Of a stretch of DNA of 64,000 bases, positions 8,622-17,071 are shown piece after piece. Below the pieces are notes generated by a model, which saw only the letters and a list, made by a program, of their open reading frames with translations, was not told the DNA's origin and made no database searches. The position numbers were made by a program, and so were the translations under genes. Positions within the stretch are counted from its first letter, which is position 1, and each line of letters starts with the position of its first letter. This stretch comes from CSSed11-175R1 sp041685735 (GTDB taxonomy: Bacteria; Actinomycetota; Nitriliruptoria; Nitriliruptorales; Nitriliruptoraceae): contig JAWLFE010000001.1 in NCBI GenBank assembly GCA_041685735.1, forward strand, positions 62,001-126,000, in the 5' to 3' direction.

Positions 8622-8919
8622 CCAGCGACACGACCCAGCGACACCAGGGAGGTGCCATGAGCGACCTGTCCGGTGATCCCGGTGACGCCGTCCATCTCAA
8701 GGTCACGCTGCCCGCCGCGANNNNNNNNNNNNNNNNNNNNNNNNNNNNNNNNNNNNNNNNNNNNNNNNNNNNNNNNNNNNNNNNNNNNNNNNNNNNNNNN
8801 NNNNNNNNNNNNNNNNNNNNCCAGCGACACGACCCAGCGACACCAGGGAGGTGCCATGAGCGACCTGTCCGGTGATCCCGGTGACGCCGTCCATCTCAAG
8901 GTCACGCTGCCCGCCGCGA
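8622..8919. repeat. 99-bp direct repeat flanking the assembly gap
   Basis: Bases 8622-8720 are identical to 8821-8919. The repeat covers the hrcA ribosome-binding site and first 21 codons. Its exact match on both sides of a 100-N gap is best explained by two contigs that overlap by 99 bases and were scaffolded without merging. The genome probably has one copy. Confidence 0.85.
8721..8820. other. Assembly gap (100 N)
   Basis: Exactly 100 N, the conventional placeholder for a gap of unknown size. The flanking 99-bp duplication suggests no sequence is actually missing. Confidence 0.95.
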
Positions 8920-10007
8920 CGGAGCAGCCGGCCACCGCTCCGGCCACCGCAACGACCTCCGGGTCCACCCCCGAGGATGTCGGCGACGACCTGGACCCCC
9001 GCAAGTCCACGATCCTGCGTGCGATCGTCACGGAGTACGTCGCCAACGGCGAACCCGTCGGCTCCAAGCGTGTCGTCGATGTGGCTGGACTGGACGTGTC
9101 CGCGGCGACCGTGCGCAACGAGATGGCTGCGTTGGAGGAGCTCGGCTACATCGCCCAACCCCACACCTCGGCGGGGCGTGTGCCGACGGATCGGGGCTAC
9201 CGCCGGTTCGTCGACGAGTTGCGGGCCAACCCGACCGTGGACGATCCCCGTCGCCAGCTCGTCGAGGAGCTGCTCGGATCCTCACGCGATGTCGAGGATC
9301 TGGTCGCGCGCGCGTCGACCGTCCTCAGCCAGCTGACCCGGTTGGTGTCCCTGGTCATCGCCCCGGCTGCCGAGGCATCCCGGCTCCGGCTGGTCGAGCT
9401 GGTGTCGTTGTCGCCGGGGTCGGGGCTGCTGCTGCTCGTCGCCGACACCGGCCGCGTCGAGAAGCGCATGGTCGACCTGCCTGCCTCCATCTCCGAGAGC
9501 GATCTCGACCGGGTCCGCACGGTGTTGGCCGAACACGTGCGGGGCCGCAAGCTGGGCGACGTGCACGACGCGATGCAGCGGATCGCGGACGAGGCGCCGG
9601 CTGACCTGCGTGACGCGTTGGTCGCGGTCGCCGATGCCACCTCGACCCGGCTGGCCGAGGACACGGTGCACCACGTCTTCGTCGGTGGTCAGGCATCCCT
9701 GGCCGGGGACGACACCTTCGAACGTGAGCACCTGTCCCGGGTCCTGCAGGTGCTCGAGGAACGTGACACCCTGGCCAAGCTGCTGTCCGACGCGACCGCC
9801 GACGAGTCCACGACCGTCCGGATCGGGGAGGAGAACCAGGTGGAGGACCTGCGCGCCGCATCCCTGGTCGCGCAGCGCTACGAGCTGATCACCGCCGGCT
9901 CGCTGGGCGTGCTCGGCCCGACCCGGATGGACTACGCGAGCGTGCTCGCTACCGTTCGGGCCGTGGCGGACCAGCTCCAGGAGACCCTCACGGACCTCTC
10001 CGTCTGA
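8856..10007 (+). CDS. hrcA: Heat-inducible transcription repressor HrcA
   Basis: Predicted 383-residue repressor of chaperone genes that binds CIRCE operators. A variable Ala/Thr-rich N-terminus (1-40) precedes the winged-helix domain (about 46-115; LDPRKSTILRAIVTEYVANGEPVGSKRV and AATVRNEMAALEELGYIAQPHTSAGRVPTD). The dimerisation/GAF-like region and C-terminus (ELITAGSLGVLGPTRMDYASVLATV) follow. The ATG has a strong GGGAGGTG Shine-Dalgarno. A duplicate of the first 64 bases of the gene occurs left of the gap (ATG at 8657) as part of the assembly artefact. dnaJ follows directly, the usual gene order. Confidence 0.92.
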   Translation: MSDLSGDPGDAVHLKVTLPAATEQPATAPATATTSGSTPEDVGDDLDPRKSTILRAIVTEYVANGEPVGSKRVVDVAGLDVSAATVRNEMAALEELGYIAQPHTSAGRVPTDRGYRRFVDELRANPTVDDPRRQLVEELLGSSRDVEDLVARASTVLSQLTRLVSLVIAPAAEASRLRLVELVSLSPGSGLLLLVADTGRVEKRMVDLPASISESDLDRVRTVLAEHVRGRKLGDVHDAMQRIADEAPADLRDALVAVADATSTRLAEDTVHHVFVGGQASLAGDDTFEREHLSRVLQVLEERDTLAKLLSDATADESTTVRIGEENQVEDLRAASLVAQRYELITAGSLGVLGPTRMDYASVLATVRAVADQLQETLTDLSV

Positions 10008-10027
10008 CCGGCGGTCGCCTGACCATC

Positions 10028-10147
10028 GCCCACCCGTCTGTTCGATCCCGCGCCCACCCGTCTGTTCGATCCCGCGCCCACCCGCCTGTTCGATCCCGCG
10101 CCCACCCGCCTGTTCGATCCCGCGCCCACCCGTCCGTTCGATCTGGA
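10028..10147. repeat. 24-bp tandem repeat, five copies
   Basis: Unit GCCCACCCGTCTGTTCGATC plus CCGC is repeated head to tail at 10028, 10052, 10076, 10100 and 10124. Only a T/C change varies between copies, and the last unit is degenerate at its end. It fills the space between the hrcA stop and the dnaJ start (10155), so it lies in the dnaJ 5' region. There are no unique spacers, which rules out CRISPR. Confidence 0.9.
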
Positions 10148-10154
10148 TACCACC

Positions 10155-11285
10155 GTGCCCGACCTCTACGAACTGCTTGAACTGTCGCAGGACGCGTCCG
10201 TCGACGACATCAAGCGCGCCTACCGCCGACAAGCACGCCAACACCACCCCGACGCGGGCGGTGACGAGGAGACGTTCAAGCAGATCACCCACGCCTACCG
10301 CGTCCTGTCGGACCCCGACGCGCGGCAGCGCTACGACCGGTTCGGGGACGACGGCACGCCGGGGACACGCGGCAATGGGGACCCGTTCGGTTTCGGTGGT
10401 GGAGGCTTCGGCAACGTCAACGACGTGATCGATGCGTTCTTCGGCTCGGCGTTCGGGGGTCAGCCCCGCGGGGGTGGCGCGGGCCGCCGCAACGCTCCGG
10501 GACGCGACGTGCTCGTCGGGGTCCAACTCACCCTCGAGGAGGTCGTCACCGGCGCCCGCCGGGAGGTCCAGGTCGACGTGGCGGCGGTCTGTGACACCTG
10601 TGGGGGGTCCGGTTCGGCCTCCGCCGGTGGCGCGTCGCGGTGTCACGAGTGCGGAGGTGCGGGGCAGGTCCAACGCGTCGTGCGCACGGCGTTCGGCCAG
10701 TTGGCGTCGGCGGCGCCCTGCGCGGCCTGTTCGGGGACCGGTCGTCGGATCGAGGACCCCTGCACGGGGTGCGGCGGTGAGGGCCGTCGTGCCGAACAGC
10801 GCACCGTGACCGTCGACGTCCCGGCGGGCGTGGACGACGGCAACCGCCTGCGGATCTCCGGCGCCGGGGAGGCCGGTCGCCACGGTGCGCCGGCGGGCGA
10901 CCTGTTCGTCGAGATCCGCGTCGAGGAACACGACGTGTTCGAACGTGATGGGCGGGAGCTGTACGCCGAGGTGGCGGTGCCGGTCACCCAGGCGGCGCTC
11001 GGCGGCACGTTGACTGTTCCCACCATCGATGGCGAGGATGCGGTCGTACCGGTCCCCGCCGGGACGCAGCCCGGGGATGTCCTGACCGTCAAGCGTGCCG
11101 GCGTGCCGGCGACCGGCGGAGGGCGGCGCGGGGAGCTGCACCTGGTCGTGCGCGTCGAGGTCCCGACCTCCCTCGACGCCGAGCAGCGCGACCTGTTGCG
11201 GTCGCTGGCCGACCTCCGCGGTGAGGACCTGCAGTCCTCCGGCCAGGGGCTGTTCACCCGCCTGCGTGGTGCGTTCCAACGATGA
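10155..11285 (+). CDS. dnaJ: Chaperone protein DnaJ
   Basis: Predicted 376-residue Hsp40 co-chaperone. The J domain (1-65) has HPD at 31-33. A Gly/Phe-rich linker covers about 74-110. The zinc-binding region has four CxxCxGxG motifs: CDTCGGSG (146), CHECGGAG (163), CAACSGTG (189) and CTGCGGEG (203). The C-terminal substrate-binding and dimerisation domains follow, so this is a full type I DnaJ. The GTG start follows the tandem repeat by a few bases and has no good Shine-Dalgarno. grpE and dnaK are not adjacent; with hrcA directly upstream this resembles the DnaJ2 locus of actinobacteria. Confidence 0.93.
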   Translation: MPDLYELLELSQDASVDDIKRAYRRQARQHHPDAGGDEETFKQITHAYRVLSDPDARQRYDRFGDDGTPGTRGNGDPFGFGGGGFGNVNDVIDAFFGSAFGGQPRGGGAGRRNAPGRDVLVGVQLTLEEVVTGARREVQVDVAAVCDTCGGSGSASAGGASRCHECGGAGQVQRVVRTAFGQLASAAPCAACSGTGRRIEDPCTGCGGEGRRAEQRTVTVDVPAGVDDGNRLRISGAGEAGRHGAPAGDLFVEIRVEEHDVFERDGRELYAEVAVPVTQAALGGTLTVPTIDGEDAVVPVPAGTQPGDVLTVKRAGVPATGGGRRGELHLVVRVEVPTSLDAEQRDLLRSLADLRGEDLQSSGQGLFTRLRGAFQR

Positions 11286-11292
11286 CCGCCGC

Positions 11293-12042
11293 GTGAGCCT
11301 GCAGCCCTTCGTCCACATCGATGCGTCGCTGGTCGGGCGCCGGCGGGCGGATCGACTGGACCTGTCGAGCGCCGAACGGCACCACCTGCGCACCGTCCTG
11401 CGCCTCCGGGACGGAGCCCAGGTCCGGGCGGCGGACGGGGTGGCGGCCTCGGCGCCCGCGGTGCTCGACGGGGACCAGGTGTGTCTGCTCGACGATGCCG
11501 TCGCGGTCGGCACCCAGCGGCCGATCCTTCGGGTCGCCCAGGCGCTCGGCAAGGGGCGGAAGGTCGATGAGGTCGTGCGGGTGTCCACGGAACTGGGTGT
11601 CGACGAGATCACGGTCGTGACCGCGGCCCGCAGCATCAGCCGGCTCGACGCCTCCAAGGCCGACCGTGCGCGTGAGCGGTGGCGGGCGGTGGCCCGAGCC
11701 GCCAGCGAGCAGGCGAGACGGGTCGTCCGGCCGGAGGTCCACGGGCCGGTGTCACCGACGATGGCGATCGAGGGCGCCGGGTCGCTCCTGATCGCCCACC
11801 CGGGCGGCACGGCCCTGCCGGCCACCATCGGCAGGCTCCGGGAGGCCGACCGGGTGACGCTGCTGGTCGGTCCGGAGGGAGGCTGGAGCGACGACGAGCT
11901 CACGCACCTGGCTGGCGCCGGTGGGTCGGTCGTCGGGCTCGGGCCAACGGTCCTGCGGACGGAGCACGCTGCGGCGGCAGCCCTGGCCGTGCTCGGTGCG
12001 ATGCTCGGCCGATGGGGAGATCGACCGGTGGCAGACACGTGA
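11293..12042 (+). CDS. rsmE: 16S rRNA (uracil(1498)-N(3))-methyltransferase
   Basis: Predicted 249-residue SPOUT methyltransferase that methylates N3 of U1498 in 16S rRNA using S-adenosylmethionine. A PUA-like N-terminal domain (AERHHLRTVLRLRDGAQV) is followed by the trefoil-knot SAM domain, with LLVGPEGGWSDDEL and LGPTVLRTEHAAAAAL near the C-terminus. The GTG start lies 7 bases after the dnaJ stop. The dnaJ-rsmE order is conserved in many bacteria, so co-transcription is likely. Confidence 0.9.
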   Translation: MSLQPFVHIDASLVGRRRADRLDLSSAERHHLRTVLRLRDGAQVRAADGVAASAPAVLDGDQVCLLDDAVAVGTQRPILRVAQALGKGRKVDEVVRVSTELGVDEITVVTAARSISRLDASKADRARERWRAVARAASEQARRVVRPEVHGPVSPTMAIEGAGSLLIAHPGGTALPATIGRLREADRVTLLVGPEGGWSDDELTHLAGAGGSVVGLGPTVLRTEHAAAAALAVLGAMLGRWGDRPVADT

Positions 12043-12200
12043 CCAGGATCCGCCCTGCGCGGCCTCCCTCTGACGCTCCGTAGTGCCCCATCACGTAGAG
12101 TCCGCCCTACTCGCCAACGTCCGTGAGAGCGCCCTACAGTGCCGGGGTCGACGTCAGGGACCCGATCGGCGTCGGGCCGAGGCACGCTGGAGGGCATGTG

Positions 12201-12704
12201 GTGGACGGGCTGCCGGACGACCTGAGGCATGCGCAGGTGCTCGGTGAGCGTCTCCGCCATGTCCGACAACAGCAGAACCTCTCGCTCCACGACGTCGAGG
12301 CCCGCAGCGACGGTGAGTTGAAGGCCAGCGTCGTCGGCGCCTACGAACGTGGTGAGCGCACGATCTCGATCATCCGGCTGCACCGCATGGCGGCGTTCTT
12401 CCGGGTCCCGGTGTCCGAGTTGCTGCCGGAGGTCTCCCGGGCGGGCACCGCACCAAAGCCGGCGCGGGACGCCACCTCGGATCGGATCGTGATCGACCTG
12501 GTGGCCCTGGAGGAGCGGGGTTCCGACGAACCGGTGCTGGTCCGGTACGTCGATGCCATCACGGCCCGTCGGGGCGACTTCAACGGTCGGGTGTTGACCG
12601 TCCGGGCCGCGGATCTGGACACGCTCGCAGCCGTGATGGACGCGCGACCGGACGAGCTGCGGGCACGCCTGCTGGCCGAGGGGCTGGTCCGGCGGCCGCG
12701 CTGA
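12201..12704 (+). CDS. BldD-like XRE transcriptional regulator, putative c-di-GMP sensor
   Basis: Predicted 167-residue regulator, the same length as Streptomyces BldD. The N-terminal XRE helix-turn-helix (about 12-75; LGERLRHVRQQQNLSLHDVE and ASVVGAYERGERTISIIRLHRMAAFF) closely follows BldD wording. The C-terminal domain carries RGD (124-126), eight residues, then RAAD (135-138), matching the RxD-x8-RxxD cyclic-di-GMP signature described for BldD. GTG at 12201 is chosen because GGAGGG lies 6 bases upstream; a longer GTG start at 12123 has no such site. It sits between rsmE and phoH in an otherwise housekeeping block. c-di-GMP binding is inferred from the motif. Confidence 0.8.
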   Translation: MDGLPDDLRHAQVLGERLRHVRQQQNLSLHDVEARSDGELKASVVGAYERGERTISIIRLHRMAAFFRVPVSELLPEVSRAGTAPKPARDATSDRIVIDLVALEERGSDEPVLVRYVDAITARRGDFNGRVLTVRAADLDTLAAVMDARPDELRARLLAEGLVRRPR

Positions 12705-12717
12705 CGTCGTCGGGCGG

Positions 12718-12730
12718 TGACCGGTACGCT
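12718..12730 (+). promoter_or_regulatory. Putative phoH promoter -10 region
   Basis: An exact copy of the 13-mer found upstream of hrcA, including TACGCT at 12725-12730. A CTGACG at 12702-12707 lies about 17 bases upstream and could act as the -35. Confidence 0.35.
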
Positions 12731-12891
12731 GTCGGGTCCTGCCCGCCACCTCCACGGAGTCGTTCCCACTGGTCACCAGCGCCTCACCGTCCCCATCCGA
12801 TCTCGACCGTCCCGATGCCGGCCCGGAGGGGGACGATGATGCAGGCGGTCCGTCGGTTCCCGGCGAGCAGCGACCCGGTCCGGTCCGCATC

Positions 12892-13878
12892 ATGGTCCCC
12901 GGTGGGCAGGCGATGGTCTCGCTGCTCGGGACCCGCGACGAACTGCTCGTGCTCGTCGATGCGGCCTTCGACGCGACCATCCACGTCCGCGGCAACGAGA
13001 TCGCCGTCGCCGCCGCCGATCCCGCCGAGACCGAGCGCGTCGTCCGGCTGTTCGGCGAACTCCTGCGCCTGATCGAAGGGGGGCAGCATCTCGACAAGGC
13101 GCTGGTCAAGCAGACGATCCGCATGGTGCGGTCAGACGCCGATGAGCGGCCCTCCGACGTGCTGTCCGAGTCGGTCGTCACCCACCGCGGTCGCACGATC
13201 CGGCCGAAGACCCTCGGGCAGAAGCGCTACCTCGATGCCATCAGGACCAACACGGTTGTCTTCGGTATCGGGCCCGCCGGAACGGGCAAGACCTACCTGG
13301 CGATGGGCGCCGCGGTCCAGGCGCTCCGTGCCAAGCAGGTCAACCGCCTGATCCTGACGCGGCCAGCGGTCGAAGCCGGGGAACGCTTGGGGTTCCTGCC
13401 CGGCACCCTGCACGAGAAGATCGACCCCTACCTGAAGCCCCTGTGGGATGCGCTGCACGACATGCTGGACGCCGACGAACTGGTCACCCATCTGGAGCGG
13501 GGGACCATCGAGGTCGCGCCGCTGGCCTACATGCGCGGCCGGACCCTCAACGATGCGTTCATCGTCCTCGACGAGGCGCAGAACACGACCGCGGAACAGA
13601 TGAAGATGTTCCTGACGCGGATCGGCTTCAACTCCAAGGCGATCGTGACCGGTGACATCAGCCAGGTCGACCTGCCGTCCGGACGACGGTCGGGCCTGCG
13701 GGTCGTGCGCGAGATCCTGGAGGGGTTGGACGGGGTCGGGTTCGCCTACCTCGCCGCCGACGACGTCGTCCGTCACCAGATCGTGCAGCGGATCGTCGAG
13801 GCCTACGAGCGGTACGACGAGCGCCTCGAACTCGACGCGAGCTCGGCCGGGGACGTCCCACCCGACGGCGCGGTCTGA
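12892..13878 (+). CDS. phoH: PhoH-family P-loop ATPase
   Basis: Predicted 328-residue cytosolic ATPase of the PhoH family, often linked to RNA metabolism and encoded beside ybeY. Walker A is GPAGTGKT (127-134) and Walker B is FIVLDEAQN (about 217-226). TGDISQVDLP and the N-terminal KH-like segment (ATIHVRGNEIAVAA) also fit. The ATG start is the first ATG in frame, but the reading frame stays coding-like for about 40 residues upstream without a recognisable ATG/GTG, so the true start may be a rarer codon. ybeY follows after 1 base. Confidence 0.9.
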   Translation: MVPGGQAMVSLLGTRDELLVLVDAAFDATIHVRGNEIAVAAADPAETERVVRLFGELLRLIEGGQHLDKALVKQTIRMVRSDADERPSDVLSESVVTHRGRTIRPKTLGQKRYLDAIRTNTVVFGIGPAGTGKTYLAMGAAVQALRAKQVNRLILTRPAVEAGERLGFLPGTLHEKIDPYLKPLWDALHDMLDADELVTHLERGTIEVAPLAYMRGRTLNDAFIVLDEAQNTTAEQMKMFLTRIGFNSKAIVTGDISQVDLPSGRRSGLRVVREILEGLDGVGFAYLAADDVVRHQIVQRIVEAYERYDERLELDASSAGDVPPDGAV

Positions 13879-13879
13879 C

Positions 13880-14329
13880 GTGGCGATCTTCCTCGCGGAC
13901 GAGCAGGACGTCTCGGTGGACACCGACACCCTGATCGACCTGGCCCGGCACGTCCTGACCGAACAGCGGGTACCGGAGGACATGGAACTCTCCCTGTTGC
14001 TCGTTGATGCGGCGACGATCGCGGAACTCAACGAGCAGCACCTGCACAAGGTCGGCCCGACCGATGTCCTCGCGTTCCCGATCGACGAGCCCGGGGAGTC
14101 GGCGCCGGGGGGACCGGCGATCCTCGGTGACGTCGTGGTGTGCCCGGCGGTCGCCTACGATCAGGCGGCGAGCTTCGGCCGGAGTCCGCAGGACGAGCTG
14201 CGGCTGCTCACGGTGCACGGCATCCTGCACCTGCTGGGGATGGATCATGCCGATCCGGCCGAGGAGCGTGAGATGTTCGGTCTGACCGATCGGTTGCTCG
14301 CATCGTTCGCATCGATCGATCAGCCGTGA
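13880..14329 (+). CDS. ybeY: Endoribonuclease YbeY (rRNA maturation)
   Basis: Predicted 149-residue metal-dependent endoribonuclease of the UPF0054 family, needed for 16S rRNA 3' maturation and ribosome quality control. The zinc site HGILHLLGMDH gives His113, His117 and His123. GPTDVLAFPID is the other conserved block. The GTG start is 1 base after the phoH stop, and its stop overlaps the start of the CorC-like gene by 4 bases (GTGA). Confidence 0.92.
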   Translation: MAIFLADEQDVSVDTDTLIDLARHVLTEQRVPEDMELSLLLVDAATIAELNEQHLHKVGPTDVLAFPIDEPGESAPGGPAILGDVVVCPAVAYDQAASFGRSPQDELRLLTVHGILHLLGMDHADPAEEREMFGLTDRLLASFASIDQP

Positions 14330-15672
14330 CGGTGACCGGCTCCGAGATCGCCCTCGCCACCGCTGCCGCGGTGCTGCTCCTGGTGGCGGCGTTCGCCGCT
14401 GCCATCGAGACCGTCGTCACGCGGATGCACCTGGTGCGGGCGCTGCGCCTGGACGAGGAGGAGCAGCGCGGTGCTGGATCGCTGTTGTGGTTGCTCGAGC
14501 ACCGTGCAACGGTGCTCGACGCGCTCATGCTGCTGACCGTCGTCGGGCGGATCGCCTTCGCGGCGATCGCGGTGGGGTTCGGGCTGCGCGTGGAAGCGGG
14601 ACCGGGCGGGGTCGTGGTGGCCGTGGCCGTGGCGGCGTTGCTCAGCCTGCTGCTCGGGGAGGTCCTGCCCCGGACGGTGGCTCTCCGGCACCTCGAAGGG
14701 ACGGGACAGGCCCTCGGCCGCCCCGCCCGTATCGTCGTCAGGATCCTCGACCCCCTGTCGCGGGTCGTGGTCGCACTGGGGCGGATGCTGGTCCCACGGC
14801 GCCATGAGGTGTCCGGACCCCACGCCTCCGATGATGAGCTGCGCCAGTTCGATGCGGACGAGGAGGAGCAGGACGACGAGATCGAGCCCGAGGAGCGGGC
14901 GATGATCCGGTCCATCTTCGAACTGGCCGACACGATCGTGCGGGAGATCATGGTCCCGCGGCCCGACATGGTCACGGTGTCCGAGGAGGCCTCGCTCGAC
15001 GAGGTCATCCGCCTGGTGCTCGATGGAGGTTTCTCGCGCGTGCCCGTCCACGACGAACAGGACCCGGACCTCGTCGTCGGGATCGTCTACGCCAAGGACC
15101 TGCTGCGCCGGATCGCGATCGGCCGCCGCGGTGGCCGTTGGGGGGACCTGGTCCGTCCACCGACCTACGTCCCGGAGACCAAGCGGGTCGACGAGCTGCT
15201 GCGCGATCTGCAGGCCGCTGCGGTCCACCTCGCGATCGTGGTCGACGAGTACGGCGAGATCGTGGGCCTGGTCACGATCGAGGACATCCTCGAGGAGATC
15301 GTCGGCGAGATCGTCGACGAGCACGATCAGGAGGAGACGCTGGTCGAACCGCTCGACGACGGTGGGCTGCGCGTCGATGCACGCCTGGGTGTCGACGATC
15401 TCAACGAGATCCTCGACGCCACCCTGCCCGAGGACGGGTGGGACACCGTCGGGGGGCTGGTGTTCGGCACGCTCGGCCGGGTGCCGTTGGAGGGCGAGTC
15501 GATCGAACTCGACGGCATCGTCATCACCATCGAGCGCGTGCAGGGCCGACGGGTCGGCAGGGTCCTGGTCACCCGGACATCCGCGCCGGACGACGGGCAG
15601 GATGCCGACGATGGGCATCGCGGCGGGGATCCCGCCGCGACGGACGACGCGACGACGAAGGTGAGCCGATGA
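14326..15672 (+). CDS. Hemolysin-family (CNNM/CorC) CBS-domain membrane protein
   Basis: Predicted 448-residue membrane protein. An N-terminal DUF21/CNNM domain has hydrophobic segments at about 7-30, 63-87 and 97-118. A charged linker with an acidic run (DADEEEQDDEIEPEER) leads to a CBS pair (about 205-335; IMVPRPDMVTVSEEASLDEVI and LAIVVDEYGEIVGLVTIEDILEEIVGEI), then a CorC_HlyC transporter-associated domain (about 350-430). Relatives act in magnesium/cobalt export or resistance. The GTG start overlaps the ybeY stop, and the stop overlaps the cdd start (ATGA). It has no relation to true hemolysins. Confidence 0.88.
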   Translation: MTVTGSEIALATAAAVLLLVAAFAAAIETVVTRMHLVRALRLDEEEQRGAGSLLWLLEHRATVLDALMLLTVVGRIAFAAIAVGFGLRVEAGPGGVVVAVAVAALLSLLLGEVLPRTVALRHLEGTGQALGRPARIVVRILDPLSRVVVALGRMLVPRRHEVSGPHASDDELRQFDADEEEQDDEIEPEERAMIRSIFELADTIVREIMVPRPDMVTVSEEASLDEVIRLVLDGGFSRVPVHDEQDPDLVVGIVYAKDLLRRIAIGRRGGRWGDLVRPPTYVPETKRVDELLRDLQAAAVHLAIVVDEYGEIVGLVTIEDILEEIVGEIVDEHDQEETLVEPLDDGGLRVDARLGVDDLNEILDATLPEDGWDTVGGLVFGTLGRVPLEGESIELDGIVITIERVQGRRVGRVLVTRTSAPDDGQDADDGHRGGDPAATDDATTKVSR

Positions 15673-16112
15673 GACCCGACCGACCGGTCACTGCCACGGA
15701 GTACGACGAGGTGGAACTGCTGCGGCGGGCCCGCGAGCTGAAGGGCCGCTCCTACTCGCCCTACTCCCACTTCCGGGTCGGCGCGGTCGTGGTGACCGCC
15801 GACGGCCACCGCTTCGAGGGGGTCAACGTCGAGAACGCCTCCTACCGCCTGACCACCTGTGCCGAGCAGTCGGCCATCGCCGGCATGATCACCGCTGGCG
15901 TGCGCAGCGACATCGTCGCGGTCGCGACGGTCGGTGACGGCCCCGAACCCTGCACGCCGTGCGGTGCCTGCCGGCAGACGATCTTCGAGTTCGGCCCGTC
16001 AGCGACCATCTACGCCTCCGGTGACGGTGGCCATCCCCTCACGATCGCGATCACCGAGCTGCTCCCGCATGCCTTCGGGCCACGCCGGTTGGCCCAGGGG
16101 CAGGAGACATGA
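15669..16112 (+). CDS. cdd: Cytidine deaminase
   Basis: Predicted 147-residue zinc enzyme that deaminates cytidine and deoxycytidine in pyrimidine salvage. YSPYSHFRVGAVV and FEGVNVENASYRLTTCAEQ supply substrate binding, the zinc ligand Cys64 and catalytic Glu66. PCTPCGACRQ supplies Cys98 and Cys101. The ATG start overlaps the stop of the CorC-like gene by 4 bases, and the stop overlaps the era start by 4 bases, so the block is translationally coupled. The order ybeY-corC-cdd-era is widely conserved. Confidence 0.93.
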   Translation: MRPDRPVTATEYDEVELLRRARELKGRSYSPYSHFRVGAVVVTADGHRFEGVNVENASYRLTTCAEQSAIAGMITAGVRSDIVAVATVGDGPEPCTPCGACRQTIFEFGPSATIYASGDGGHPLTIAITELLPHAFGPRRLAQGQET

Positions 16113-17071
16113 CCGAGCGGGACCTGGACGTCCAGGCCATCCTGGCCGGGCTCGACGATCCCGTGCCGGAGGGTCACCGGGCCGGGCTCATCGCCATCTG
16201 TGGACGGCCGAACGTCGGGAAGTCGACGCTGATGAACCGGATCGTCGGCGAGAAGGTCGCGATCGTCACCACGGTGCCGGGCACCACGCGCAACACGATC
16301 CGCGGGGTGGCGACCCGGCCGGACGCGCAGCTTGTCTTCCTGGACACACCCGGTCTGGCCAAGCCCCGGACGCTGCTCACGCGTCGTCTCAACGACCTGG
16401 TCCGGGACACCTGGTCCGGGGTCGACCTCGTCCTGTTCGTGGTCGACGTCGCCGGGGGGATCGGGCGGGGCGATGAGTTCCTGGCAGCCGAACTGGCCGG
16501 GATCGACACACCCGTCGTCGCGGTCGCCAACAAGGCGGACCTGGTGGCTGCCAAGGACCAGCTGCTGCCACGGTTGGACCGGCTCTCGCGGTTGCTCGGG
16601 CACGGCAAGGCGTTCGCGGACATCGTGCCGGTCTCGGCCGAGACCGGCGACAACGTCGAGGTCCTCGTCGACGTCCTGATCGGCCACCTCCCGGAGGGGC
16701 CACGCCTGCTGCGCTCGGACCAGGCTTCCGATCAGAGCGAACGCCAACTCGCGGCGGAGATCGTCCGCGAGAAGCTGATCACGCGGGGGCGCGACGAGCT
16801 GCCGCACTCGATCGCGGTGACCGTCGATGAGGTGGTCGCCGACGAGGACCGGGACGATGTCCTGCGGATCGAGGCGGTGATCCACGTCGAACGGGACTCG
16901 CAGAAGGGGATCGTGATCGGCAAGGGCGGCGAGAACCTCAAGGCCGCCGCGTCGGAGGCGCGGCGCGAACTCGAGGTGTTGTTCGGTGCCAAGGTCTTCC
17001 TCACGACCCATGTCAAGGTCGCCAGGGAATGGCAACGGGACGCCAAGCAGCTCGGTCGTCTGGGGTACTGA
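16109..17071 (+). CDS. era: GTPase Era
   Basis: Predicted 320-residue ribosome-assembly GTPase that binds the 3' end of 16S rRNA. G1 is GRPNVGKST (about 32-40), the G2 threonine lies in PGTTRNT, G3 is DTPG (about 75) and G4 is NKAD (about 148). The C-terminal KH domain (about 220-310) contains QKGIVIGKGGENLKAAASEARREL. An N-terminal extension of about 25 residues precedes the G domain. The ATG start overlaps the cdd stop. It is the last gene of the block; recO does not follow. Confidence 0.93.
   Translation: MTERDLDVQAILAGLDDPVPEGHRAGLIAICGRPNVGKSTLMNRIVGEKVAIVTTVPGTTRNTIRGVATRPDAQLVFLDTPGLAKPRTLLTRRLNDLVRDTWSGVDLVLFVVDVAGGIGRGDEFLAAELAGIDTPVVAVANKADLVAAKDQLLPRLDRLSRLLGHGKAFADIVPVSAETGDNVEVLVDVLIGHLPEGPRLLRSDQASDQSERQLAAEIVREKLITRGRDELPHSIAVTVDEVVADEDRDDVLRIEAVIHVERDSQKGIVIGKGGENLKAAASEARRELEVLFGAKVFLTTHVKVAREWQRDAKQLGRLGY

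Noticed and set aside
8657..8720. Second copy of the hrcA 5' end as a real gene fragment
   Set aside because: It is identical to the true 5' end over 99 bp including upstream bases and abuts the N gap, so it is an assembly duplication.
10028..10147. CRISPR-like appearance of the 24-bp repeats
   Set aside because: Units are contiguous with no unique spacers, and there are no cas genes. It is a plain tandem repeat.
8490..10154. CIRCE operator for HrcA
   Set aside because: I looked for the nine-base arms with a nine-base spacer upstream of hrcA and dnaJ and saw none. The target may be groE elsewhere, or lie in sequence lost to the gap.
9282..13196. Very long open reading frame (over 1,300 codons) antisense to hrcA, dnaJ, rsmE and the BldD-like gene
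   Set aside because: It is a mirror of G/C-rich third positions in the real genes. Its translation is Arg/Ser/Pro-rich without domains and includes the tandem repeat, while the plus-strand genes have clear motifs.
14326..15672. True hemolysin
   Set aside because: The architecture is DUF21/CNNM plus CBS plus CorC_HlyC, an ion-transport type protein in the conserved ybeY-cdd-era block.
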